From: an uncultured Burkholderiales bacterium
Lineage (GTDB): Bacteria > Pseudomonadota > Gammaproteobacteria > Burkholderiales > Burkholderiaceae_C
Length of the DNA stretch: 43,765 bases
Reading direction: 5' to 3'
Assembly: GCA_903916355.1 (NCBI GenBank)
Contig: CAIWWN010000180.1
Location: forward strand, 1-43,765
Part shown: piece after piece, positions 23,541 through 31,137 of the stretch
How the letters are laid out: every line of letters begins with the position of its first letter
How positions within the stretch are numbered: the first letter of the stretch is position 1
The notes under the pieces: generated by a model
What the model saw: the letters and a program-made list of their open reading frames with translations, nothing else
What the model was told of the DNA's origin: nothing
The model's database searches: none
Program-made: the position numbers and the translations under genes

Positions 23541-23633
23541 GTGCTGGTGCAGTGAATGGAAGAGGGTTTGAATTTACGAGTTCAGTGCAGCCCTGTCGTT
23601 TGAATTGCGATGTACGGTTGTTTTCAAGGGATC

Positions 23634-23653
23634 AACGGTCATTTTCGACCGTT
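23634..23653. promoter_or_regulatory. Palindrome upstream of tetR-family gene
   Basis: AACGGTC (23634-23640), six bases, GACCGTT (23647-23653): a perfect seven-base inverted repeat 31 bases ahead of the TetR-family start codon. The size and place fit an autoregulatory operator for that protein. Confidence 0.45.
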
Positions 23654-23684
23654 TCGGCCAAAGGCGCAGACTAAAATCGGGGCA

Positions 23685-24308
23685 ATGCCCTCCAATTCAG
23701 CCCCGCCGGTCAAAAAATCTTTCAAAACCCAGATGCTGCTGGCGCGCGAGTCGGCGATCATTGAAACCGTGAATCGCCTGCTGGCTGAAAAAGGCTTTGA
23801 AGCCATGACGGTGGACGAAGTGGCGGCCGAGGTGGGCATTGCCAAGGCCAGTCTTTACAAGCACTTCAGCAGCAAAGAAGAGCTGGCCTGCGCGGCCATG
23901 GTGCGCGCCATGCAGCGGGCACAGACCTTTATTGCTGAGCTGAACCCGGCCGGCGCGCCTTTGGTCAAACTCAAAGCCGTGACGCGCTGGACCATGCAAC
24001 TCAAGTTGCAAGGCCAAATGCCGTCATTGCCCAGCCAGAACTCCAGTCTGCGCGCCACCTTGATGGCCAGCCCGGCCTATATGAACGGCCTGATCCAGGT
24101 CAGCGACGTGCTGGGCGGTTGGATCGAACAAGCGCAGGCACAAGGTGCGATCAACCCGCAACTGCCGGCCATTGCCGTGCTTTACACCTTGTATGCGCGC
24201 GCCTGTGATCCGGTGCTGGAGTTTCTCAAAATGGGCAACGACTTGAGCGATGATGCCGTGCTGGACATGGTGATGTCCAGCTGCTTTGAAGGCTTGCAAG
24301 CACGTTAA
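23685..24308 (+). CDS. TetR/AcrR-family regulator
   Basis: A 207-residue transcription factor. The N-terminal helix-turn-helix is textbook TetR: IIETVNRLLAEKGFEAMTVDEVAAEVGIAKASLYKHFSSKEELACAAM (about residues 22-70). The C-terminal ligand-binding domain is all-helical and shows no recognisable ligand signature. ATG 23685 is used because the frame upstream runs through the palindrome at 23634-23653 and has no ribosome site. Its target is unclear. The flanking genes (kinase divergent, UspA convergent) do not suggest an efflux pump, so it may mainly regulate itself or a distant target. Confidence 0.9.
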   Translation: MPSNSAPPVKKSFKTQMLLARESAIIETVNRLLAEKGFEAMTVDEVAAEVGIAKASLYKHFSSKEELACAAMVRAMQRAQTFIAELNPAGAPLVKLKAVTRWTMQLKLQGQMPSLPSQNSSLRATLMASPAYMNGLIQVSDVLGGWIEQAQAQGAINPQLPAIAVLYTLYARACDPVLEFLKMGNDLSDDAVLDMVMSSCFEGLQAR

Positions 24309-24321
24309 ACCCAACGAACGT

Positions 24322-24744
24322 TCAGCGCACCAGCAACACAGGCACCGTGCAGTGCGCCAGCACCTGGGTGGCCACCGAGCCCATGACCAAATTGCCCAGC
24401 GTGCCGTGGCCGTGCGAGCCCATCACCAGCATGTCGAATTTGCCGGCCTCGGCAAATTTGGAAATGGCTTCGCCGGGGTGCCCCAGTTTCCAGCTGCTGG
24501 CGGGGTTCAGACCGTGGCGCGCCAAAAACTTAAACGCAGGCGCCAACACGCGTTCGGCTTCTTCGGCATGGTACGTGCGGGTGACTTCAGCCCCCACGGC
24601 AGATTTGACCCGCGCTGGAAACGGCTGTTGCACAGTGAACAAGGTGTACTGGTGCGAGGGTGCAAAAAACTCTTCGTGCGTGGCCAGATAAGCCAACATT
24701 TTTTTCGTGTACGAGCTGCCGTCAACGGCCAATAAAATTTTCAT
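24322..24744 (-). CDS. Universal stress protein (UspA family)
   Basis: A 140-residue ATP-binding stress protein. It opens with the family strand MKILLAVDGSSYTKKML and ends with the nucleotide-binding signature GSHGHGTLGNLVMGSVATQVLAHCTVPVLLVR, containing the G-2x-G-9x-G-S spacing of ATP-binding Usp proteins. The ATG has GGGAG about five bases upstream. It is a single gene, convergent with the TetR-family gene. Confidence 0.93.
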   Translation of the reverse strand: MKILLAVDGSSYTKKMLAYLATHEEFFAPSHQYTLFTVQQPFPARVKSAVGAEVTRTYHAEEAERVLAPAFKFLARHGLNPASSWKLGHPGEAISKFAEAGKFDMLVMGSHGHGTLGNLVMGSVATQVLAHCTVPVLLVR

Positions 24745-24799
24745 TAGAACTCCCTGTGGATTGAACGCAGGTTCAGTCTAGGCAGGACAGGGTCTGCGT

Positions 24800-25672
24800 T
24801 TATTGATGCACATCAAGAGAAATCACAAACTCCGGCACAAACTGCGCCTGCTCGCCTTTGCGTGCATAACCCAGTGGGTTGGCCACCACGCGGCAGCCTT
24901 GGTGGCTGTAGTCTGAGGGGCAATGCAAATGCCCGTGCAGCCACAGTTGCGCTTGGGGCAGCAAGTGGTCCAGTGCGTTGCAAAAACCGGCCGTACCTGG
25001 TGAGCGGCCATAGCGCGGGTCGCCGCTCAACAAGCTGGGGGCAAAGTGGGTGACCACCACCGTGGGGCCGGCAAAAGGCACGGCCAATTGCTGTGCCAAC
25101 CAGTCCTGACTTTCCAAGGCAAGAGCCCGCACCGCTTCTGACAAAAAGGCGTGACCCGCGCGTGTCGTGCCTGATTTGCGCAGGTAGTAATCGGCGGCGC
25201 GAAAAGCCTTGTCACGTGCCTTGAGCTGGCGCGTGTACTGGCTGTTGGGATGGTTGAAGTGCGCTGGTATTTTGTCTGGCAGTTCTTGACCGGCCAGCGG
25301 CCCCAAGGCGTCAAAGTCGCTCCACAAGGTGCTGCCCATGAAGCGCACGCCCTGTAGGGTCAGCACTTGGCGGTCCAGCCAGGTGATCTGCAGGCGCTCA
25401 CAGGTCGCTTGCAGTCGCAGGTGGGCTTCGTCCCAGTCCAGGTTGTCGTACTCGTGGTTGCCGGGCACAAACAGCACGGGCGTGGGCCAGCCCTTCAAGG
25501 GTGAAAACCGGGCCAAGCCAAAGTCGGCGTCTTGGTGGTCCAGCAGCATGGAGCCGGTTTGGTACGAACCGATGTCGCCGGCCAGCACCAGCACATCCGC
25601 GCCCACGGCAGGTCGGGGCACAAAGTGGGGGTGGGTTTCCAGATGCAAGTCGGAGAGCAGTTGAATCTTCAT
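24800..25672 (-). CDS. Calcineurin-like metallophosphoesterase
   Basis: A cytoplasmic phosphoesterase of about 290 residues. The dinuclear metal-site motifs appear in order: LLSDLHLETHP (DxH), VLAGDIGSYQ (GDxx), VPGNHEYDN (GNHE), VVVTHFAPSLLSGDPR (H) and WLHGHLHCPSDY (GHxH). ATG 25672 is used: the protein begins directly with the first motif, and the in-frame extension to 25771 is antisense-like. It starts 10 bases after the LysR-family gene on the same strand and is probably co-transcribed with it. The substrate (nucleotide, diadenosine polyphosphate or other) is not predictable. Confidence 0.9.
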   Translation of the reverse strand: MKIQLLSDLHLETHPHFVPRPAVGADVLVLAGDIGSYQTGSMLLDHQDADFGLARFSPLKGWPTPVLFVPGNHEYDNLDWDEAHLRLQATCERLQITWLDRQVLTLQGVRFMGSTLWSDFDALGPLAGQELPDKIPAHFNHPNSQYTRQLKARDKAFRAADYYLRKSGTTRAGHAFLSEAVRALALESQDWLAQQLAVPFAGPTVVVTHFAPSLLSGDPRYGRSPGTAGFCNALDHLLPQAQLWLHGHLHCPSDYSHQGCRVVANPLGYARKGEQAQFVPEFVISLDVHQ

Positions 25673-25682
25673 GCGCGGCGTT

Positions 25683-26681
25683 TCACGGGGTGTTGGGCAA
25701 GGGCCCGCTGGCAAAGGCCTGCTGAGCGACCCGGAGCAATGTTTGGCGCAACCAGGTGTGCGCGCTGTCATGCGCCATGCGGCGATGCCACAGCGCCTCT
25801 ACGTGCACAGGCGGCACATCCAGGGGCAAGTCGTGCAGTTGAAACTCACCCGCTAAACCGGTGGTGGGGACAAAGTGCCGTGGCAAGACCGTGAGCAAAT
25901 CGGAGTTGATCACCACCCGTCCTGCGGTGAAAAACTGGTTCACCGTCATCACAATGCGGCGCTGGCGACCCAGCGAGGCCAGAGCTTCGTCCACAAAGCC
26001 ATAGGGTCGGCCCGAAAAACTCACCAGCAAGTGCCGCCCGGCGCAGTAGGCGTCCAGCGTCATGGGTTGTGCGGCCAAGGGGTGGTCGCGCCGCATCACG
26101 CAGACATATTCCCCCGCGTACAGGCGTTGGTGTTCAAAGGACACGGCTTCGTCGGACTGCGCGCGCGCGGTCAAGTCGGCCAGCACCGCCGGAAAGTAGC
26201 CCAGTGCCATATCGGCCATACCGTCTTGCAGCAACTTGCGCGGATCACGGGTCGTCAGCGGCACCACCCGAATGGACACGCCCGGCGCATATTGCTCCAG
26301 TTGTTGCGACAGGCCGCCGATCAATTCAGCGGCAGTGGCGTCCGCCATGGCCAAGACGAAGGTGGTTTGCGCCTGACTGGGTTCAAAAGCGGTGGGCACG
26401 ATGGCCGCCTGCAGTTGGCGCAAAGCCTCCCGGACGCTGGGCCACAGCGCCAAAGCCCAGGGCGTCGGCTCAATGCCGTGGCCTTGGCGTTGGACCAACT
26501 CGTCGCCCAAGGTCTCACGCAAGCGTCGCAGCGCGTTGCTCACGGCCGGTTGCGTCAACGCCAGGTTGCGCGCCGCCTTGGTGAGGCTGCGTTCGGCCAT
26601 CACCTCGTCAAAAACCCGCAGCAGGTTCAGGTCGAGGGTTCGGAAATTGGGGGTCATCGAAGGGTGGACGGGCTTAATCAT
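25683..26681 (-). CDS. LysR-family transcriptional regulator
   Basis: A LysR-type regulator of about 332 residues. The N-terminal winged helix-turn-helix is clear: LNLLRVFDEVMAERSLTKAARNLALTQPAVSNALRRLRETLGDELVQRQGHGIEPT. The effector-binding domain follows (FVLAMADATAAELIGGLSQQLEQ, then FSGRPYGFVDEALASLGR and a late RMAHDSAHTWLRQTL). ATG 26681 is chosen over the preceding GTG; an ATG nine codons in is also possible. A TATAAT on the minus strand at 26707-26702 may be its -10 box. It diverges from the small membrane protein gene and could control it or the catabolic cluster beyond, which is inference. Confidence 0.9.
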   Translation of the reverse strand: MIKPVHPSMTPNFRTLDLNLLRVFDEVMAERSLTKAARNLALTQPAVSNALRRLRETLGDELVQRQGHGIEPTPWALALWPSVREALRQLQAAIVPTAFEPSQAQTTFVLAMADATAAELIGGLSQQLEQYAPGVSIRVVPLTTRDPRKLLQDGMADMALGYFPAVLADLTARAQSDEAVSFEHQRLYAGEYVCVMRRDHPLAAQPMTLDAYCAGRHLLVSFSGRPYGFVDEALASLGRQRRIVMTVNQFFTAGRVVINSDLLTVLPRHFVPTTGLAGEFQLHDLPLDVPPVHVEALWHRRMAHDSAHTWLRQTLLRVAQQAFASGPLPNTP

Positions 26682-26716
26682 CACTATTGTGAATGAATTA
26701 CATTATAAATATAAAG

Positions 26717-26745
26717 TTGACTGACACTAGAGTAAACCCTAATAT
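26717..26745 (+). promoter_or_regulatory. Strong sigma-70 promoter
   Basis: TTGACT (26717-26722), a spacer of exactly 17 bases, TAATAT (26740-26745), in an AT-rich stretch between the divergent LysR-family gene and the membrane protein gene. It gives a leader of about 65 bases before ATG 26818. Confidence 0.7.
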
Positions 26746-26817
26746 CCATTCATAGGTTTGGCAATTCTGTGAAATTTCTTTGTAGAAGTGCCAAGCCAGT
26801 TGAATAGGGAAACCAAC

Positions 26818-27309
26818 ATGACTAATCATTTCGTACACCTCGAATACTCTACCACCCACGCTGGCGTGGTGCGCGCAGAGCAAGCCGTGCAAAACGTGCG
26901 CGACCTCGGTCACGGCATCACCGCACCTCGCTCTTTGGCCGCTTTGTTGCTGGCCGCAGTGGTGGCCTCTTTGGTGGTGGTCGCTGACCAGATGATGGAC
27001 AGCTGGGCCGATGGCCACATGCTGGCCGCCTGGGTGGCCTTGTGGGCTGTGGCTTTTGCCGCTGTGGGTTTGTTTGCAGGCGCTTCGCGCCACTTGGCTG
27101 CCAAATTGTTGGTCCGCTTGGATGCCTGGTCTGCCAACTTGGCACAGCGTCGTGCCGATGAACGCCTGTGGGCCATTGCGCAAACCGATGCACGTTTGAT
27201 GGCGGAGCTGCAAGGCGCCATGAGCCGTGATGATGCGCGCTTGGACAGCGTCAATCCTGCGCAAGCCCATGCGGCGAGCATCATTCGCGAGCGTTTGAAC
27301 TACGTTTAA
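26818..27309 (+). CDS. Small two-helix membrane protein, unknown function
   Basis: A 163-residue protein that I do not recognise. Two hydrophobic segments are visible at about residues 39-56 (LAALLLAAVVASLVVVAD) and 70-90 (AWVALWAVAFAAVGLFAG), with a 28-residue soluble N-terminus and a long charged C-terminal tail after residue 95 (DAWSANLAQRRADERLW, QTDARLMAELQGAMSRDDARLD) that looks helical. There is no signal peptide or catalytic motif. ATG 26818 has AGGGA about eight bases upstream. It is a stand-alone transcription unit, with a near-ideal promoter and a strong terminator directly after it, suggesting high or constitutive expression. Confidence 0.82.
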   Translation: MTNHFVHLEYSTTHAGVVRAEQAVQNVRDLGHGITAPRSLAALLLAAVVASLVVVADQMMDSWADGHMLAAWVALWAVAFAAVGLFAGASRHLAAKLLVRLDAWSANLAQRRADERLWAIAQTDARLMAELQGAMSRDDARLDSVNPAQAHAASIIRERLNYV

Positions 27310-27333
27310 TCGCAGCGTATCGACCCCACTTCG

Positions 27334-27357
27334 AGCCGCCTCCGGGCGGCTTTTTTT
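27334..27357 (+). terminator. Intrinsic terminator of the membrane protein gene
   Basis: AGCCGCC, a four-base turn TCCG, GGCGGCT and a run of seven T (27351-27357), 25 bases after the stop codon. This is a textbook rho-independent terminator. Confidence 0.9.
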
Positions 27358-27378
27358 CGCCTGCGACTGTGAGGTGCT

Positions 27379-28356
27379 TCAACTGGCCGTGATGCCGGCT
27401 TCTCGAATCAGCTTGGTGTAGCGGCTCAGCTGGTTCTTGAGCAGCACCGCCAGCTCGGCGGGGGAGGTGCCCAAAGGCGTCAGGCCCTGCGCCGCGAACT
27501 GTTCTTTGACGCCCGCATCCGCCAGCGCTTTGACGACTTCGTTTTGGTATTTGTCGATCACGGCCTTGGGCGTGCCCGCGGGCGCCATCACAGCAAACCA
27601 AGAATTCATCTCATAGCCCGGCAAACCCGATTCGGACACGGTGGGGATATCGGGGAACTGCCCCAGCCGCCTGGCTGCGGGAATACCCAAAATGCGCAGC
27701 TTGCCGGCCCGGACCAAGGGGCTGACGGTGGCAATGCCTTGCAAGCAGGTTTGCACCTCATTGGCCGCCGTGCCCACGGCCGCCTGCGTGGCGCCCTTGT
27801 AGGGCACGTGGGTCAGTTGAATGCCTGCTTGCATGGCAAACAAGGCCATGGCAATGTGCTGCGGGCTGCCGTTGCCGCCAGAGCCGTAATTGATGGTGCC
27901 TGGCGCTTTGCGCGCGGCTTCGATCAGATCGGCCGCGGTCTTGATGGGGGAGTCGGCAGGCACGACCAAGGCCCACTCGATGGCGGCCACCAGGGACACC
28001 GGTTCAAAATCCTTGAGGATGTCCCAGGGCATCTTGCTGTGAAAGCTGGGCAGCATGGTCATGATGCTGTCGTTGAAGCCGCCCAAGGTGTAGCCATCGG
28101 GGGCTGACTTGGCCACACGTTCTGCACCGATCAAACCCGATGCACCCGCCTGGTTGTCGATGGCGATGCCCACGCCCATGTTGAGGGCCATTTTTTGCGA
28201 AACGATGCGGGCCGCACTGTCCACCGCACTGCCAGCGGCCAGCGGGATGATCATCTTGATGGCTTTGTTGGGGTAGGCGCTTTGCGCCCACGTGTCGCGC
28301 AAGAGCAGACCCGCGGCTGTGGCGAGACCCGATTGAATGACAAGACGTCTTTGCAT
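27379..28356 (-). CDS. Bug/TctC-family periplasmic receptor (cluster, distal)
   Basis: A periplasmic carboxylate-binding protein of 325 residues, last gene of the long minus-strand cluster. The N-terminus MQRRLVIQSGLATAAGLLLRDTWAQS is a signal peptide with twin arginines, so Tat export is possible. Family motifs are YPNKAIKMIIPLAAGSAVDSAAR, IDNQAGASGLIGAERVAK, NYGSGGNGSPQHIAM and LTHVPYKGATQAAVG. The ATG has GGAG six bases upstream. It lies 14 bases after the dehydrogenase gene. It probably presents the pathway substrate or a related acid to a transporter encoded elsewhere, or acts in sensing. Confidence 0.9.
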   Translation of the reverse strand: MQRRLVIQSGLATAAGLLLRDTWAQSAYPNKAIKMIIPLAAGSAVDSAARIVSQKMALNMGVGIAIDNQAGASGLIGAERVAKSAPDGYTLGGFNDSIMTMLPSFHSKMPWDILKDFEPVSLVAAIEWALVVPADSPIKTAADLIEAARKAPGTINYGSGGNGSPQHIAMALFAMQAGIQLTHVPYKGATQAAVGTAANEVQTCLQGIATVSPLVRAGKLRILGIPAARRLGQFPDIPTVSESGLPGYEMNSWFAVMAPAGTPKAVIDKYQNEVVKALADAGVKEQFAAQGLTPLGTSPAELAVLLKNQLSRYTKLIREAGITAS

Positions 28357-28370
28357 GCGTGTCTCCTGTT

Positions 28371-29435
28371 TCAGTCAGGGGTATCGGCCAGGGTGGGCAC
28401 AGCCAACTGCTGCGCCACGCTATCGAGTTGGCGGGTCAAGGCGGCAGGAATATCAATGCCTTGCTGCAGATGCTTGAGGCGCTTGAGATGGCTTTGCTCA
28501 CCCGGTATCCAAATTTGGTCCACACCCGGCATGCGTTCACTGGCGTGAATTTCTTGCACCAGTTTGTCCACGCGCAGTTTGAAGGCGTGGACGTCACCAA
28601 AAGCGGCGGGGTCAATCACGGCAATGGCCTGGCCGGTGTTGGTCACGCTGGTGTCGTCGTTGTTGAAGTCGATCACCTCCTTGCCCATGGCGGCGCCATT
28701 CAGCGTGCCGGCCAGCAAGCCCACGATCATCGACAGGCCGTAGCCCTTGTAGCCGCCAATCGGCAGTAAAAAACCTTCGTCACTGCGCTTGGGGTCGAGC
28801 AGGGGTTGGCCTTGGCGATCGATCATCCAGCCCTCGGGCATCATTTGGCCCATCATGGCCTTGGCTTTGACTTTGCCGTAAGCGGCCACGGTCGTGGCCA
28901 TGTCCAGCACCACGGGCGCCTCTTGGTGCGTGGGAAAAGCCGCGGCGATCGGGTTGGTCGAGAGCAGCATGTCCAAGCCGCCCCAGGCCGGCAGGTGGTT
29001 GGCATTGCCCACTGCAAAATACAAACCCACCATGTCATGCGCCAGGGCCATGCGTGCATACAAAGAAGCCGGCCCTGCATGGTTGCTGTACCGACTGCCC
29101 ACCCAGGCAATGCCGCAGGTGCGGGCTTTTTCAATCGCCAGTTCGGTGGCGCGTTTCATCACCAAGTGGCCCATGCCGTTGTCGCCATCGACCAAGGCGG
29201 TGGCCGCGCGTTCTTCGACCACGCGGATGTTTGGTTTGACGTTGACCGCACCGCCCAAAATTCGCCGGATGTACACCGGCACGCGAATCACGCCATGGCC
29301 GTCTGAGCCTTGCAGGTCGGCCTCGGCCATGAGTTCGCCCACAGTGCGGGCATCGTCTTCAGGCAGACCCACCGCCTGCATGGTGGCGGTGATGAAGCGG
29401 CTCAACTGTTCGGGAGACACATTCAAATCAGACAT
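28371..29435 (-). CDS. Malate/L-lactate dehydrogenase family oxidoreductase
   Basis: An NAD(P)-dependent 2-hydroxyacid dehydrogenase of the Ldh_2 family (354 residues), which includes malate, ureidoglycolate, sulfolactate and imino-acid reductases. Seen: GSDGHGVIRVPVYIRR, with the conserved active-site His region, GIAWVGSRYSNHAGPASLYARMA, FPTHQEAPVVLDMATTVAAYGKVK and LLPIGGYKGYGLSMIVGLLAG. It overlaps the racemase gene by eight bases. In this cluster it may oxidise a hydroxy acid made by the oxygenase and hydrolase steps, or reduce an imino acid; the substrate is unknown. Confidence 0.9.
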   Translation of the reverse strand: MSDLNVSPEQLSRFITATMQAVGLPEDDARTVGELMAEADLQGSDGHGVIRVPVYIRRILGGAVNVKPNIRVVEERAATALVDGDNGMGHLVMKRATELAIEKARTCGIAWVGSRYSNHAGPASLYARMALAHDMVGLYFAVGNANHLPAWGGLDMLLSTNPIAAAFPTHQEAPVVLDMATTVAAYGKVKAKAMMGQMMPEGWMIDRQGQPLLDPKRSDEGFLLPIGGYKGYGLSMIVGLLAGTLNGAAMGKEVIDFNNDDTSVTNTGQAIAVIDPAAFGDVHAFKLRVDKLVQEIHASERMPGVDQIWIPGEQSHLKRLKHLQQGIDIPAALTRQLDSVAQQLAVPTLADTPD

Positions 29436-30108
29436 TCATCATCCTTTGGTGCAAGGCCGAAACGGCGCAATCGGGGCTGGACAGAACAGGCACCGTGCTT
29501 TGGCGTTGCGCCCAAGGCTGGGCGGCTGCCATGGAAAACTGGGCCAACACAATGACGTCGCAAAAGGGTAGTTTTGTCACTGCCGCTGCTATTTTCTCGT
29601 GATGCAAATCGGCATGGCCGCGGTTGAGGTCGTCCATCGCCTCAGGCACATGCGCGGTATGGATTTCCAGCGCAATGCCCAGCCGCTCTGCCATGGTTTT
29701 CAGCTCCAAGACCATCGAGGCAATAGAGGGTTCAAAGGTCGCCAACAAGCCAACATGCAACACACCGTTCGGGCGGGGTGTGGCCAGGGCCATGTCGAAC
29801 ATGGCTTGGTTGGGTTTGAAGGTGGGCAAAGGGGTAGCCCGCGAAGCAGCCTCAATCGCAGGACCGAAAGCGGAGCAGGTGAACAAGATCGCTTCACAGC
29901 CGCAGCGCAGGGCGTATTGCGACAAATCGATAAAGCGCTGCGTCATGGCCTCGGTGAGTAGCCCGTCGTGTGCGCGGTCGAGCGACAGGCTGTCGTCCAG
30001 CAGGTTTTGCAGTTGAGCCTGAGGCCATAGCCGTTCAAAAGATGCCGCAATCGGCGCCACCGCCAGCGGCGTGGCGTGGATCAAGCCAATGCGTTTCAAA
30101 TGGCCCAT
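29428..30108 (-). CDS. Aspartate/glutamate racemase-family protein
   Basis: A cytoplasmic two-domain protein of 226 residues in the Asp/Glu/hydantoin racemase superfamily, which also contains maleate isomerase and arylmalonate decarboxylase. Two half-domains each bear a cysteine at the expected place: AILFTCSAFGPAIEAAS (about residues 78-94), and late VPVLSSPDCAVSALH, where the Cys is somewhat displaced. The segment DVIVLAQFSMAAAQP, where the second catalytic Cys is usual, has Ala-Gln-Phe-Ser instead. This may mean a one-cysteine mechanism such as decarboxylation or elimination. ATG 30108 is preferred; TTG 30117 would overlap the upstream stop. Confidence 0.82.
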   Translation of the reverse strand: MGHLKRIGLIHATPLAVAPIAASFERLWPQAQLQNLLDDSLSLDRAHDGLLTEAMTQRFIDLSQYALRCGCEAILFTCSAFGPAIEAASRATPLPTFKPNQAMFDMALATPRPNGVLHVGLLATFEPSIASMVLELKTMAERLGIALEIHTAHVPEAMDDLNRGHADLHHEKIAAAVTKLPFCDVIVLAQFSMAAAQPWAQRQSTVPVLSSPDCAVSALHQRMMNV

Positions 30109-30113
30109 CCTAC

Positions 30114-31082
30114 TCAAAGAGGTTTAAACCCCATGCCTTTGACGACCTTGCCCCAGTTTTCAAAATCCTTGTTCATCAGGTCGGTAAAAAATTCGGGTGA
30201 CTCGGTGTGAATGTCCAGGCCCATTTTTTTCATGCGCTCGCGCACGTCGGGTTGTTGCAAAGCCCAATTGACCTCTTTGTTGATGAGGTTGGTGATCTCG
30301 CGTGGCACGCCGGCTGGACCGATGATGCCAAACCAACCCCCTGAGGTATAGCCCGGCACCGTTTCAGCGATGGTCGGGACATTGGGGTAGTCGGGCGAGC
30401 GCGTCGCACGCGCGATGCCCAGCAGTCGCAACTTGCCTGAGTCGGCCAAGGGTTGTACGGAAATAAACGAACCGACCGAGGCGTTGATGTCACCACCCAA
30501 CATTTGCGTGAATACCGCGTTCATGTCACGGTAAGGGATGTGCATGTATTCAAAGCCGCCCATCATGCGCAATTGCTCGGTGGCAAAGTGCAGAAAAGCC
30601 CCTTCGCCATTGGTGCCAAAAGTCAATTTGCCGGGGTTGGCTTTGCCGTAGTCAATCAGTTCTTTGACGGTTTTGAACGGCGTTTTGGGACTGACCACCA
30701 AGGCCACAAAGTTGGATGCCATCATCGCCATGGGGGTGAAATCTTTGCGCGAATCGTAGGCCACTTTGGCATAGGCCAAAGGCACAATCACCATATTGCC
30801 CCCTTGCCCACAGCCCAAGGTGTAACCATCGGCCGGGGCTTGTTTCAGCAGGGTCAAGCCCAACTGGCCGGCAGAGCCTGCGCGGTTGTCAATCACAATG
30901 GCTTGTCCCAGACGCTCCGTCAATTTGGGCGCAATCATGCGCGTCAAAATATCGCAACTGTCGCCAGCGCCTGCCGGCACAATGATCCGAATTGGTTTAT
31001 TGGGATAGCCCTGAGCCATGGCGGGGCCGCCCGTGGCCCCAAGTACAAACACAGCGATCAGTGCAATGAAATTTTTCAACAT
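30114..31082 (-). CDS. Bug/TctC-family periplasmic receptor (cluster, middle)
   Basis: A periplasmic receptor of 322 residues with a Sec signal peptide (FIALIAVFVLGATGGPAMA). Motifs are YPNKPIRIIVPAGAGDSCDILTR, IDNRAGSAGQLGLTLLK, FGTNGEGAFLHFATEQL and YMHIPYRDMNAVFTQ. The usual GG in the first motif is replaced by GAGDS, so ligand contacts may differ from those of the other receptors here. The ATG has an AAGGA site about eight bases upstream. It sits between two other pathway genes, 55 bases from the next receptor gene. Confidence 0.9.
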   Translation of the reverse strand: MLKNFIALIAVFVLGATGGPAMAQGYPNKPIRIIVPAGAGDSCDILTRMIAPKLTERLGQAIVIDNRAGSAGQLGLTLLKQAPADGYTLGCGQGGNMVIVPLAYAKVAYDSRKDFTPMAMMASNFVALVVSPKTPFKTVKELIDYGKANPGKLTFGTNGEGAFLHFATEQLRMMGGFEYMHIPYRDMNAVFTQMLGGDINASVGSFISVQPLADSGKLRLLGIARATRSPDYPNVPTIAETVPGYTSGGWFGIIGPAGVPREITNLINKEVNWALQQPDVRERMKKMGLDIHTESPEFFTDLMNKDFENWGKVVKGMGFKPL

Positions 31083-31137
31083 CGGTCTCGTCCTTCTTGT
31101 CAGTACAAATACAGTCAGTTCAACGCTTCGCTTGAAA

